DNA of 64,000 nucleotides from Chloracidobacterium sp. (GCA_016706275.1 JADJJY010000001.1:930001-994000); one strand, 5' to 3'. Shown: positions 44,994 through 54,514, counted from the first letter of the stretch. The notes: a model not told the origin generated them from the sequence alone. Numbers and translations: made by a program.

Positions 44994-45215
44994 ATGTATC
45001 GTAGGCCAAAGTTTTTAGAGATCCTGCTCGAGATCCGCCAAGAGATGGCTCTCGAAGCCGATTATGACGTCGATCTGTTCGCCGAACGCGTGCGCGCGGG
45101 GAATGGTCCTGTCGCTGAAATCGTCGATAAACCGTCAACCAACGGCGACGAGCGGTCCTCAAAAACAAATGGTCGTCCGTCACGCAAAGCCGAAGTAAAC
45201 ATCGGCAGTGAGTAG
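44994..45215 (+). CDS. Small hypothetical protein
   Basis: 73 residues. The N-terminal half is helical and amphipathic (PKFLEILLEIRQEMALEADY). The C-terminal half is polar and disordered in character (NGDERSSKTNGRPSRKAE). No Cys, signal peptide or known motif. It lies 64 bases after the GGDEF-EAL gene on the same strand. It could be an adaptor, but nothing in the sequence names a partner. Confidence 0.55.
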   Translation: MYRRPKFLEILLEIRQEMALEADYDVDLFAERVRAGNGPVAEIVDKPSTNGDERSSKTNGRPSRKAEVNIGSE

Positions 45216-45235
45216 ATCATGAAATTCTTATTTCT

Positions 45236-45260
45236 GGCTACTGGCTACTGACTACTGTTC
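45236..45260. repeat. Low-complexity CTACTGG repeat
   Basis: The gap before the lytic transglycosylase gene contains CTGGCTACTGGCTACTGACTACTG, in essence three imperfect copies of a 7-8 base unit. No ribosome-binding site is obvious within it. It belongs to the same class of simple intergenic tracts seen at 5222 and 17212. Confidence 0.4.
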
Positions 45261-45262
45261 CA

Positions 45263-45835
45263 ATGTTTCGTTATCTGATCTCGATCCTGATAGTACTTAC
45301 CGCGATCACCGCGTCGGCGGGTATCTTTTTCCCTGATTACTGGGTCCACCGTTACGACGAACTTATCTCACGCCAATCGCGCGTCTATCGTCTCGACGAA
45401 AAGCTGGTGTGGAGCCTGATCTACGAAGAGACGTGGTTTCGCGGCTGGAAGATAGGTGCGGCGGATGAGGTAGGTTTGATGCAGGTGACGCCCGTCGTCG
45501 CCCGCGAATGGGCAAAAGAAACGGGTCTCAAAGAATACGAAAAGCAAGCCGTCGATAACGTCAAAGTATTTTTCTCCGACCCCGAACGCAACATACAGAC
45601 CGGATGCTGGTATCTCGAAAAGCTCCGCGAACAATATCGCGGCCGCCCTGCCGAGACCGCCATGACCCTCGCCGCTTACAACGCCGGCCCCAGCCGCGTC
45701 GAAGAATGGACCCGCGACATCGACACCGCAACCCTCTCGGAACCAGATTTTGTCTCACGGATCGGCATCGCCTCAACAAAAAACTACGTCTCCTCGATCC
45801 TCGACCGCTACCGCAATGCGGCAACGCTAAAATAG
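45263..45835 (+). CDS. Lytic transglycosylase, SLT domain
   Basis: 190 residues. An N-terminal hydrophobic segment (about 4-24) is a signal anchor. The SLT lysozyme-like domain has catalytic Glu56 in WSLIYEETWFR, then ADEVGLMQVTPVVAREWA, PERNIQTGCWYLEKL, and TLAAYNAGPSRVEEW. It cleaves peptidoglycan strands in the periplasm, giving 1,6-anhydromuramyl ends. It ends one base before the next gene. Confidence 0.9.
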   Translation: MFRYLISILIVLTAITASAGIFFPDYWVHRYDELISRQSRVYRLDEKLVWSLIYEETWFRGWKIGAADEVGLMQVTPVVAREWAKETGLKEYEKQAVDNVKVFFSDPERNIQTGCWYLEKLREQYRGRPAETAMTLAAYNAGPSRVEEWTRDIDTATLSEPDFVSRIGIASTKNYVSSILDRYRNAATLK

Positions 45836-45836
45836 T

Positions 45837-47120
45837 ATGAAAATACACGCCGCTGAGTACGTTTTGCCCATTTCGTCCGATCCCGTGCGGAATGGTGCTG
45901 TTGTGATTGACGGCGAAAGGATCGCGGCTGTCGGAACACGTGATGATATCGTGTCTCAATTCCCCTCGGCTGACGTGACCGATCACGGGAACGCGGCGAT
46001 TTTGCCGGGGTTTGTAAATTGCCACTCGCATCTTGAGATAACGTCGATGCGGGGAGCACTGGATGATGTCGAGCACGATTTTTCGGCGTGGCTGTTAAAG
46101 CTAAACGGGCTGCGTGCAGACCTGTCTGACGACGACATCATCGCTGCGGCGGTCGCCGGTGCAACGGAAGGTGCACAGGCCGGGGTCACTTGCTTTGGCG
46201 ACATCGGCCGGATGGGACACGCCGGGCTGCACGCTCTCAAGACGGTGGGATTGCGCGGCATTGTTTTTCAGGAGACCGAGTTTTCGCCGGATAACCGAAC
46301 AGCAGACGAAGATTTTCTAAAGCTTGCAACAAAATACGAGGAGTTAAAGAGGGAAGAGACTGAGCTTGTCCGCCTGGGCCTCTCGCCGCATTCACCGTAC
46401 ACGGTCAGCTCACGGCTGTTTGAGATGATCGCCCAATACGCGATCCTCAACCGCGTGCCGCTGACGATCCATGCTGCCGAATCTGCCGACGAGCATGAGT
46501 TGCTATCGCAAGGCACCGGATTTTTTGAGGGGATCTATGAGAAATTTGGTGTCGAATGGGAAAGCCCGCACTGCACTCCGATCGAGTATCTCGAACGCCT
46601 CGGCGTCCTCTCGACCCAGCCGCTGCTTGCGCATTGCGTAAAGGTCTCGGACAGCGATATCAAAAAGATCGCCGCCAACGGAGCAAAGATCGCTCATTGT
46701 CCGAAATCAAACGCCAAGTTCGGCCACGGCTACGCACCGTTTGAACAGTTTTTGGATGCAGGTATTGCGACGGGTCTGGGAAGCGATTCGGTGGCGAGCA
46801 ACAACGTCTGCGACATGCTCGAAGAATCACGTTTTGCCGCCCTTATCGCGAGAAACCGCGAGGGCAGTCAGCGATTCATTACGGCAAAACAAATGCTCGA
46901 AACCGCCACGCTCGGCGGAGCCATAGCCCTTGGCCTCGACGCGTTGATCGGAACACTCTCAACCGGCAAACAAGCCGACATCGCCGTCGTCTCGCTCGTT
47001 CACACTGCCCAACAGCCAGTTAACGACATCCACACAGCACTCGTTTTCGCCTCAAACGCGCGCGACGTTGCGATGACAATGGTCGCGGGCCGTGTCGTCT
47101 ATGATTCTAACGCGGCGTAA
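45837..47120 (+). CDS. Amidohydrolase of the MtaD/SsnA (aminohydrolase) family
   Basis: 427 residues, no signal peptide. The cap strand reads ILPGFVNCHSHLEIT, with the metal-binding His pair. Other family sites are SPHSPYTVS, TIHAAES, LLAHCVKVSDSD, and the metal-binding Asp in LGSDSVASNN. The end has ALGLDALIGTLSTGKQADIA. Members deaminate S-adenosylhomocysteine, 5-methylthioadenosine, guanine or related bases; which one is unclear. Its last 14 bases overlap the end of the convergent S9 peptidase gene. Confidence 0.87.
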   Translation: MKIHAAEYVLPISSDPVRNGAVVIDGERIAAVGTRDDIVSQFPSADVTDHGNAAILPGFVNCHSHLEITSMRGALDDVEHDFSAWLLKLNGLRADLSDDDIIAAAVAGATEGAQAGVTCFGDIGRMGHAGLHALKTVGLRGIVFQETEFSPDNRTADEDFLKLATKYEELKREETELVRLGLSPHSPYTVSSRLFEMIAQYAILNRVPLTIHAAESADEHELLSQGTGFFEGIYEKFGVEWESPHCTPIEYLERLGVLSTQPLLAHCVKVSDSDIKKIAANGAKIAHCPKSNAKFGHGYAPFEQFLDAGIATGLGSDSVASNNVCDMLEESRFAALIARNREGSQRFITAKQMLETATLGGAIALGLDALIGTLSTGKQADIAVVSLVHTAQQPVNDIHTALVFASNARDVAMTMVAGRVVYDSNAA

Positions 47121-49245
47121 CCTCATATTCCGGTTTAGCCATTCCCATTATCCATTTATCGAACCAGCCAACGATGTGCTGCAGGCGTTCGATGCGGTGC
47201 CAGGGTTGGCCGGAGCGTGAGAGTTCGTGGCCTTCGTTTGGAAAGCGCACCATGACGGTCGGGATCTTGCGGTATTTGAGGGCACGGAAAAGCTCTTCGC
47301 CGCCGGCGGTTGGCGGCGTGCGATAGTCGGCTTCGCCGAGGATGAACATCATTGGAGTCTGAATATTGGCGACATGTGTTATCGCCGAACGCTCTTTGAA
47401 TCCGGGGTCCTCGAACGGGGCACCTTTGAACCAACTCGGTTGAAACTGTGCGAAATCCGCCGTGTACCACCAGTTTGACCAGTCGGAGATATCACGCTGC
47501 GACACGGCTGCAGCAAAGCGGTTGGTTTTTGTGACGGCCCAGTTGGTCAGCACGCCGCCGCCGCTGCCGCCGGTGATCCCGAGCTTTTTCTCGTCGATGT
47601 AGCCGCGTTTGATGACCTCATCGACGGCGGCCATTAGGTCTTTGTGATCGTCGCCGGGGTAGTTGTGTTGGATGATGTTGCCAAAATCCTGCCCGTAACT
47701 CGTCGAGCCGCGGGGGTTTGGATAGACGACAACATAGCCTTTGGCCGCCATCCATTGAAACTCGTGGTCAAAGACATAGCCATACGCCGCGTGCGGACCG
47801 CCATGAATATTTAAGATCAGCGGATATTTTTTGTTCGGGTCAAAATTGGGCGGTTTTTGCACCCAGGTCTGAACGCGTTTGCCGTCAAAGCTCGTGTACC
47901 ACACGTCGTCCGGCTCGGTGAGGTTTAGCTTAGAAAATAGTCCGTCATTGATCTTTGTCAACTGTTTCGAGGAGCCGCTCGATCGGTCGAGAATGTATAG
48001 ATCGGTGATAACGGTAGGCGTCGAACGTGTATAAATTATCTTACCGCCATCGCGGGTCGCCCGGTACGACAAAACGGCCTGATCGCCCTTTGTTACGTCG
48101 CTCATCTTGCCGGTCGCGGCATCGAACATCCCAAGATTCGCCCGGCCTTCTTTGGCATAAACGCTGATAATGCTTTTGCCGTCAGCTGACCAGATCAGGC
48201 CGCCGCCGCCGCCCGCACGTGGTGGAGCATTGTCGCCGCCGACGCCGCCGCCGACATCATAATCAAAACCGGTCGTGAGATTTTTTGGCTGAGCGTTAGG
48301 GGTGATATCGAGTACCCAAAGGTCCGGTTGGGTATATGATTGAACCGGCTTGGTTGACGCTGAGGCGTTGAAAGCGAACTGCTTGCCGTCGGGGCTTAGG
48401 CTCAGGCCGCCGACGCCCAACGCGACCTTGGTCAACAACGACGGCTCGCCGCCAGCCGACGGGACACTGTAGATCTCGGTGTTTGGTGTTTCCTCGTAAT
48501 ACTGCTCGGTAACCCTATTGGTGGTGTAGTAGATCTGAGATCCGTCACGCGACCAGACAAATCCGCCTTCGTTGTAACTGCCGCTCGTCAATTGTTTTGG
48601 CGTCGGTTTGTCCTCAGGACTTCGCGGGGCGGCAATGACCCACAGATGATTTGGATGATTGTTGTCGATGTATCCGCCACCGTCGGAGCGATAGACGGCA
48701 CGGGTGATAACGCGGACATCGCTTTCGCGGCCGTCAGCGGGAGTTGGGGCGGGCTTGCCGCCACGGGCGATCTCTTCGGCGTTTTGCGAGTTGCCAAACG
48801 AGATCCATTTTCCGTCGGGTGACCAACTTAATGAATTAATGCCGCGCGGTAGCGACGTTACCTGCCAAGAATCGCCGCCGCTCATCGCGAGCATAAAAAG
48901 CTGCGGTGCGGCCGCGGGCCCTGGTTGATCGCCGCTGCGGACAAAAGCCAAATATTTGCCGTCAGGCGACCAACGCGGCGAAGTGTCGCGGGTGGTGCTA
49001 GTCAGCCGACGCGGTTCGTCGCTGCCCGATGTCGAAACCGTCCAGATCGAGGTGTCGTAGTTGGTTTTTGCGGTGTTTACGGTCACCTTTACAAAAGCGA
49101 CGGTCGAGCCGTCAGGCGAGATCTGCGGGTCGGCGACCCATGCAAAATCAAAAAGGTCTTTCTCCGTTATGTTTCTTTTCTGCGCCGAAGCAGTTACGGC
49201 AAATACAAGGACAACGATGGACAAGCGGACGAGGATCTTTCGCAT
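47107..49245 (-). CDS. Secreted S9-family prolyl oligopeptidase/acylaminoacyl-peptidase
   Basis: 712 residues. Signal peptide (about 1-21, ending TASAQ), then a WD40-like beta-propeller (about 35-430) with repeated SPDGK-type blades (ISPDGSTVAFVKV, RWSPDGKYLAFVR, LSWSPDGKWISFG). The C-terminal alpha/beta-hydrolase domain has nucleophile Ser in GITGGSGGGVL, Asp in GEADYRTPP and His in PNEGHELSR. It cleaves short peptides. An AAAGGAGC ribosome-binding site precedes the start. Confidence 0.92.
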   Translation of the reverse strand: MRKILVRLSIVVLVFAVTASAQKRNITEKDLFDFAWVADPQISPDGSTVAFVKVTVNTAKTNYDTSIWTVSTSGSDEPRRLTSTTRDTSPRWSPDGKYLAFVRSGDQPGPAAAPQLFMLAMSGGDSWQVTSLPRGINSLSWSPDGKWISFGNSQNAEEIARGGKPAPTPADGRESDVRVITRAVYRSDGGGYIDNNHPNHLWVIAAPRSPEDKPTPKQLTSGSYNEGGFVWSRDGSQIYYTTNRVTEQYYEETPNTEIYSVPSAGGEPSLLTKVALGVGGLSLSPDGKQFAFNASASTKPVQSYTQPDLWVLDITPNAQPKNLTTGFDYDVGGGVGGDNAPPRAGGGGGLIWSADGKSIISVYAKEGRANLGMFDAATGKMSDVTKGDQAVLSYRATRDGGKIIYTRSTPTVITDLYILDRSSGSSKQLTKINDGLFSKLNLTEPDDVWYTSFDGKRVQTWVQKPPNFDPNKKYPLILNIHGGPHAAYGYVFDHEFQWMAAKGYVVVYPNPRGSTSYGQDFGNIIQHNYPGDDHKDLMAAVDEVIKRGYIDEKKLGITGGSGGGVLTNWAVTKTNRFAAAVSQRDISDWSNWWYTADFAQFQPSWFKGAPFEDPGFKERSAITHVANIQTPMMFILGEADYRTPPTAGGEELFRALKYRKIPTVMVRFPNEGHELSRSGQPWHRIERLQHIVGWFDKWIMGMAKPEYEVTPR

Positions 49246-49328
49246 ACATGCTCCTTTGAACTAGCTGGTTTTGAGTTAACGTTATACGGTCAGAATGCCA
49301 GTTTGGGTATTCTTTTCAAGACGAGCGG

Positions 49329-50228
49329 CTATTGCCGCGGAGCCTTTAATGCCAATTCGAGTTCGTTTTTGAGATCTGCCACAGTCCATTCGTTACCGGG
49401 TAATATCTTGGTCACCTTGCCGTCAGGGCCGATGACCGCAGTTCGCAGGCTGTGGTTTATCTGGGTCTTATCGTTTTGATCGACCTCGTAGCGCAGGCCA
49501 AAGAAATCGGCGATCTTTTTAACCTCGGCGTCTTTGCCGACGGCGAGCTGCCACACGTCAAATTTCGTTTTCGGGTCGTTGCCCATGTAACCGATGCCAT
49601 AAGAGCGCAGCTTTTCGGGCGTGTCGTTTGCCGGGTCAAACGATATTGAAAGCAGCCGGACTTTGTCCTTTAGCTCCTCATTAGCCGCGATCAATTTTGC
49701 CGTGTCGCTAAACGCGGTTGACATCCTAATGCAGTAATCAGGTAGCGGACATCGTGCGTAAATAAAGGTGATCGCCAGAGCTTTGCCCTTAAAATCATTG
49801 ATCGCAACGCGTTTGCCGTCTTGATTTGTGAGTGCAAAATCAGGAACACTTTGGCCGATCTGGGCAAAGTTTTCATTTACTGGCGGTGCGGGCTGATTGG
49901 GATCAGCGGCGGCAACGATGCCGATGTTTTCGAGATAATACGGATCTTTTGCGGTGTTATCGACAACCATCTCAGCCCGAATTTCGGCGCCCGGCTTTAG
50001 ATCATCCCAGACCCAATCCGCATGGATCGGAAAATCCATCGTCATCGCTTCCATATAGCCCTCGATCTTTTCGTGATCGATCGTGGCCTTTTTGGCGGCG
50101 CGGTCGACCGAAACGACCTTGCCTTTTATCGGATAGCGTTTGGCCGTGGCCGAAGCGTTGGAATTGGTGTCCGTTTTACAAGCTGAAAACAAGAAAATAC
50201 AAAAAATAAATAGAGCGAGCTTTTGCAT
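49329..50228 (-). CDS. Lipoprotein fusing a CusF-like copper domain to an SCO1/SenC domain
   Basis: 299 residues. Lipobox LFSAC with Cys17. Residues about 31-105 match CusF-type copper-binding domains (GKVVSVDRAAKKATIDH, then EAMTMDFPI with two Met). Residues about 120-299 are an SCO1/SenC thioredoxin fold. The Cys pair sits in ARCPLPDYCIRMS as C-x5-C (Cys160, Cys166) instead of CxxxC, and the partner His is in TQINHSLRTAV. It likely delivers copper to the CuA site of cytochrome oxidase in the periplasm. No oxidase gene is nearby. Confidence 0.87.
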   Translation of the reverse strand: MQKLALFIFCIFLFSACKTDTNSNASATAKRYPIKGKVVSVDRAAKKATIDHEKIEGYMEAMTMDFPIHADWVWDDLKPGAEIRAEMVVDNTAKDPYYLENIGIVAAADPNQPAPPVNENFAQIGQSVPDFALTNQDGKRVAINDFKGKALAITFIYARCPLPDYCIRMSTAFSDTAKLIAANEELKDKVRLLSISFDPANDTPEKLRSYGIGYMGNDPKTKFDVWQLAVGKDAEVKKIADFFGLRYEVDQNDKTQINHSLRTAVIGPDGKVTKILPGNEWTVADLKNELELALKAPRQ

Positions 50229-50261
50229 ATATTGAAATGATGTAACAACCGCCCGAAAATG

Positions 50262-52616
50262 TCATCTAGGGCTCAGTTGCTCGTCGTAGATCAGCTGATA
50301 CATCCGGTAATTTGTCATCACGCGGTAAACGTATTCCTTTGACTGGGCAAACATTATCTCGGGCACATAACGCTCGGGTTGATTTGACCGCGAACGCGAC
50401 AGCCAACGTTTCATATTATCTTCGCCCCCGTTATAGCTAGCCGCGACGGCGTCCGGCTGTTGCGGAAACAGCGTAAAAAGATCGCTGAGATATCTCGAAC
50501 CGAGACGGATGGCCGTTGGAGGATAATAAAGTTCATCCTGGCGAAAATTGGTGCGGCCGAGCTCGCCCGCGACCTTGGTCGATGTCGTCGAGATAAACTG
50601 CATCAATCCGCGAGCTGCAGCATACGATTTTACATCCGGCTGAAACCGCGATTCCATATGCATTATCGCGAGGATCAAACGCGGATCGACGTTGTAAGTT
50701 TCGGCCGCGTTTCCCAACTCCGTGTCGTACACCGCCGGATAGAGCAGCAGCAATTGGTCACGCGGGATCAGCTCGACAGGATAATCCGCGGGCATCTTTC
50801 GCCACAGCGGTTCGACAACCGCTAACGCCCGGTCACCGCGATCTCCTCGTGCGTAATACGTTGCCAGCGTATTTGACGAGGTCGATCTTCCCGCTGCCTC
50901 AAGTTCGGGAGTAGCTTCGTCATAGAGGCCGAGCGAAAGAAGAGCACCCGCAACGGTGGTTTGATCTTCGCTTTTTTTCTCGGGCGCCTTGATGTCGGGA
51001 ACGCCGGAATATTTTGGCAGAGCTTTGATCGCGGCTTTAAGGACGCCGAGAGCGTTATTGCGGATGTCAGGTTTATCGGTCAGTCGCAGAATGCTCAGAG
51101 CATGTTTTCGCCGTGTATCGGCATCTTTTGCCTTAAGCCCGGCGGTTAGTTGGCCTATCTTTTGCGTGATAAAAGACCCGGCAGTTTCATCCTTAGCCAT
51201 TTCCCGAAGCCGCTCGGTCGAACGCCAGCCGTAATATTCTGCCCGTCCGTCCGCTATCGATAAGTAGGTCTCAACGGCCTCGCCGTAACGTTTCAATTGT
51301 TCGAGGGCATAGGCTTTTAGAAATGTGACCTCCGCCGACGTCGTGCCGCCGGGCGTTGTCCCGCCTAGATCGGCGACGGTTAGGAGACGCTCGAGATTTG
51401 CGAGAGCGGCAGGCCAATCGGAGCGAGCAATATGGATGCGTGCCTCGGCAAATGTGGCTATGGTCTCAGGCAGTTTCCCTTTGAAAACCTCACGAGTTTT
51501 ACCGCACCATTTTATCGCTTCGAGATCCTCGCCTTGGTCACGATGGACATCGATGATGTTTAGATAGGCACGCTCCAGCTTTTCGTCAGTGGGATATTTT
51601 TCGATAAATTTTTGATACCGCTTGAGAGCCTCTTTATGTTTTCCGACGCGGGCATAAGCGGGAGCCGAAAGCAGTAGAGCGTCTTTTGCGGCGATGCTCT
51701 CGGGATACTGTTCCTGTACGCGTTCGAACCATTTCAACGCCTCGACATAGTCGCCCTGTTGCGTAAAACCGCGTCCGATCTGTAGGATCGCGTCCTGTGC
51801 GTTCACGCCGTTAGGGAAACGTGCGACTATCGCTTCGAAATGCAGCTTGGCATCTGCAAAGTCACGGTTAAATTGGTAGATATTCGCCCGCCGCAAATGT
51901 TCTGTTTCGGCGAGGTCCGGGGCCTTTTTGCCGATATTTTCCACTCCGCCGTCTAGCAGATCGAGGCCCTTGGCGGCGCTTTGGGCGACATCATCCGGCT
52001 GTGCCGCATTTGGCATAGTCGCAAGCAAGCTATTAAATAACTCACGTGCTATGTCGCCTTTGCCGGAGCGTAAGTTTGCCTCAGCAAGTAATGCTTGGTC
52101 TTCGCGAATGTTGGCAGAGTTCTTTTTTGACGGAGAACTCGTCACGCCGTATCCAGCGTTCAGTATTCGGATCGTCTCGCTGTAATTTCCGCTTTCAAAA
52201 TTATTTCTCGCAATCCGCTGGCGGGCAGGAGCCGCAACCAGGCTGTAGGGCGACAGCAGCACAAGCTGCTGCAAATAGAGGCGTTCGAGCATCAGATTGC
52301 CGGTCGAGCGGGCGATCTGGGACAGATGTTTTAGTGCATAAGCAGTAAGCAGGGAATCGCGGGCGGCAACATTTTGGTAATTCGCCATCGCTAGGCCAAG
52401 CTGGCCGTCCGATTCGGCGTAGCGGGCGAGCAGGTAGTCGTAATTATTGGCGGTAAAGGTTTTTGGGTCGGTTATGGCGAGATTTTGCAGTTCGGCGATG
52501 GCGGATGTGTAGTTTCCGGTTTCTGCCAATGCAATTGCATTCGCGGCTGGCCCCTGCGGAATAGCCGCGACGGACATAACCGCAATTAATATGACCGTGC
52601 CGATCCGACGTTTCAT
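50262..52616 (-). CDS. Lytic murein transglycosylase with long TPR region (Slt70-like)
   Basis: 784 residues. Signal peptide (about 1-20), then about 600 residues of tetratricopeptide-like helices (for example DYVEALKWFERVQEQYPES and HKEALKRYQKFIEKYPTD). A C-terminal SLT domain follows (about 640-770) with catalytic Glu655 in IMHMESRFQPDVKS, then AARGLMQFI, IRLGSRYLSDL and VAASYNGGEDNMKRW. It degrades peptidoglycan in the periplasm. It is minus-strand, 33 bases before the SCO1 lipoprotein gene. Confidence 0.9.
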   Translation of the reverse strand: MKRRIGTVILIAVMSVAAIPQGPAANAIALAETGNYTSAIAELQNLAITDPKTFTANNYDYLLARYAESDGQLGLAMANYQNVAARDSLLTAYALKHLSQIARSTGNLMLERLYLQQLVLLSPYSLVAAPARQRIARNNFESGNYSETIRILNAGYGVTSSPSKKNSANIREDQALLAEANLRSGKGDIARELFNSLLATMPNAAQPDDVAQSAAKGLDLLDGGVENIGKKAPDLAETEHLRRANIYQFNRDFADAKLHFEAIVARFPNGVNAQDAILQIGRGFTQQGDYVEALKWFERVQEQYPESIAAKDALLLSAPAYARVGKHKEALKRYQKFIEKYPTDEKLERAYLNIIDVHRDQGEDLEAIKWCGKTREVFKGKLPETIATFAEARIHIARSDWPAALANLERLLTVADLGGTTPGGTTSAEVTFLKAYALEQLKRYGEAVETYLSIADGRAEYYGWRSTERLREMAKDETAGSFITQKIGQLTAGLKAKDADTRRKHALSILRLTDKPDIRNNALGVLKAAIKALPKYSGVPDIKAPEKKSEDQTTVAGALLSLGLYDEATPELEAAGRSTSSNTLATYYARGDRGDRALAVVEPLWRKMPADYPVELIPRDQLLLLYPAVYDTELGNAAETYNVDPRLILAIMHMESRFQPDVKSYAAARGLMQFISTTSTKVAGELGRTNFRQDELYYPPTAIRLGSRYLSDLFTLFPQQPDAVAASYNGGEDNMKRWLSRSRSNQPERYVPEIMFAQSKEYVYRVMTNYRMYQLIYDEQLSPR

Positions 52617-52671
52617 TAACGGGATTTTAGCAAAGTTTCGCTATTCGCGGTAAAATCAGACCAAAGCATTT

Positions 52672-53601
52672 ATGACAACACGAATACTGAGCGGAAAGAC
52701 TATTGCAGACGCGATCAAATCCGAGATCGCAGCTGAGGTTAAGACTGTCGAGATCGAACACGGCTGGCGGCCGTGCCTTGCCGCGGTTCGCGTGGGACAA
52801 GACCCCGCATCCGAGGTCTATGTCGGCAATAAGGTAAAAACCGCTGCCGAACTAGGCATCATCTCAGAGCATCATCATTTGCCCGTAGAGACCAGCCATG
52901 AGGATCTCTTGGCGTTAGTGCATGATCTGAACGCCAACAACGATGTTGACGGCATCCTCGTCCAACTGCCGTTGCCAAGACACATCAACGAACGCGAGAT
53001 ACTCGAGGCGATCGACCCTGCAAAGGACGTTGACGGTTTTCACCCCGAAAATGTCGGTAGGCTTTCGCTGGGTTATCCGTCGCTCGTTCCCTGCACACCA
53101 GCGGGCGTGGTCGAGATATTAAAGCGTTCTGACATCGAGATCGCGGGCAAGCACGCCGTGATCGTAGGTCGCAGCAATATCGTCGGTAAGCCTCTGGCGA
53201 TGCTGCTACTAAAGGAAAACGCGACGGTGACGATCTGTCATTCGCGAACTGCTGATCTAGCCGAGATAACCAGTCAAGCGGATATCCTGGTCGCGGCGAT
53301 CGGCCGTGCCGGATTTATTCGCGGTGAACATATTGGTGCGGGCTCGACCGTCATTGACGTTGGGATCAATAATTTTTCCGACATGGAAACCGCGAGTGAG
53401 ATGTTTCCTGCCGAAGATCTCGAAAAGCGAATTGCAACGATCGAAAAACGGGGCAGCACACTGGTCGGCGATGTGAACCCAAAAGACGCGATGGAAAAAG
53501 CCGCCAATTTCACACCCGTGCCCGGCGGCGTCGGGTTGCTGACGGTGGCGATGCTGATGAAAAACACGGTCACCGCAGCCAAAATGCGGCGAAAAATATG
53601 A
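52672..53601 (+). CDS. folD: Bifunctional methylenetetrahydrofolate dehydrogenase/cyclohydrolase FolD
   Basis: 309 residues. The active-site segment SEVYVGNKVKTAAELGI holds the catalytic Tyr and Lys, followed by DGILVQLPLP and KDVDGFHPENVGRL. The NADP-binding domain has VIVGRSNIVGKPLAMLL, VTICHSRT and the end FTPVPGGVGLLTVAMLM. It interconverts 5,10-methylene- and 10-formyl-tetrahydrofolate. Its stop overlaps the ATG of the MazG-like gene by 4 bases (ATGA). Confidence 0.95.
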   Translation: MTTRILSGKTIADAIKSEIAAEVKTVEIEHGWRPCLAAVRVGQDPASEVYVGNKVKTAAELGIISEHHHLPVETSHEDLLALVHDLNANNDVDGILVQLPLPRHINEREILEAIDPAKDVDGFHPENVGRLSLGYPSLVPCTPAGVVEILKRSDIEIAGKHAVIVGRSNIVGKPLAMLLLKENATVTICHSRTADLAEITSQADILVAAIGRAGFIRGEHIGAGSTVIDVGINNFSDMETASEMFPAEDLEKRIATIEKRGSTLVGDVNPKDAMEKAANFTPVPGGVGLLTVAMLMKNTVTAAKMRRKI

Positions 53602-53903
53602 ACTTTGAAGAATATCAATCCGAAGCGAGCCAAACGGCTCTTTATCCGCGGCGAATGGAAAACCTTGAATATCCGACTTTGGGTCTAGCGGGCGAGGCTG
53701 GCGAGGTTGCCAATATCGTAAAGAAAATCCAGCGCGATCATGGCGGCGTGATCACAGACGAAACGCGTTTGAAATTAAAGGACGAGCTTGGCGATGTGCT
53801 CTGGTATATCTCGGCGTGTGCCGATGAATTAGGACTCACTCTCGCTGAGGTTGCGGAATACAACGTCCAAAAGCTCGCCAAACGTCACAATCGGGCAGCA
53901 TAA
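53598..53903 (+). CDS. MazG-like nucleotide pyrophosphohydrolase
   Basis: 101 residues, a single all-alpha NTP-PPase domain. The metal-binding Glu/Asp pattern appears in LGLAGEAGEVANIVKK and LKDELGDVLWYISA. It resembles MazG-like and phage-type housekeeping nucleotide pyrophosphatases. It overlaps folD by 4 bases, and coaE begins directly after its stop, so the three are one translation-coupled unit. Confidence 0.88.
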   Translation: MNFEEYQSEASQTALYPRRMENLEYPTLGLAGEAGEVANIVKKIQRDHGGVITDETRLKLKDELGDVLWYISACADELGLTLAEVAEYNVQKLAKRHNRAA

Positions 53904-54506
53904 ATGCTTAAAGTAGGCCTCACCGGGTCGATCGCCGTCGGCAAATCTTTTGTTTGCGATTGTCTTCGCGGACTCGGGTGCCACGTGCTCGATGCTGACC
54001 AAACCTCGCGGGATGTTGTCGCAAAGGGAACCGACGGGCTCGCAGCGATCGTTAGCAAATTTGGCGACGAGGTTTTGGAGCCGGATGGCGAACTTGACCG
54101 CAAAAAGATGGGGTCGATCGTTTTCGCAGATGACGAAAAGCGGCAGCTTTTGAATTCTATCGTCCATCCGCGTGTTTTTGAGGCCCAAAACAAATGGATC
54201 GAAGAGGTTGAGAAACACGATCCCAATGGCATTGCAATCATCGATGCCGCCCTGATGATCGAGTCCGGCGGGTACAAACGCTTTGATAAACTTATTGTCG
54301 TGTGGTGCGAACCTGAGATACAATTGCAGCGTCTAATGAGCAGGGACGGTTTTGACGAAAATACCGCAAAAATGCGTATCGCAGCCCAAATGCCACAAGA
54401 CGAAAAGAAGCGTTTCGCCGATCATCTGATCGATACCTCCCAAGGGTTTGACGATACGCGGCGTCAGGTTGAGCGACTCGTCGCAAAACTTAAAAAAGCC
54501 TCGTAA
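53904..54506 (+). CDS. coaE: Dephospho-CoA kinase
   Basis: 200 residues. P-loop GLTGSIAVGKSFV at the N-terminus, the LDADQTSRDVV acceptor motif, RKKMGSIVF, IVHPRVF, and AALMIESGGYKRFDKLIVVW are characteristic. It phosphorylates dephospho-CoA in the last step of coenzyme A synthesis. Directly after the MazG-like gene, and 8 bases before the first oligopeptide-binding protein gene. Confidence 0.95.
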   Translation: MLKVGLTGSIAVGKSFVCDCLRGLGCHVLDADQTSRDVVAKGTDGLAAIVSKFGDEVLEPDGELDRKKMGSIVFADDEKRQLLNSIVHPRVFEAQNKWIEEVEKHDPNGIAIIDAALMIESGGYKRFDKLIVVWCEPEIQLQRLMSRDGFDENTAKMRIAAQMPQDEKKRFADHLIDTSQGFDDTRRQVERLVAKLKKAS

Positions 54507-54514
54507 AAGCACTA

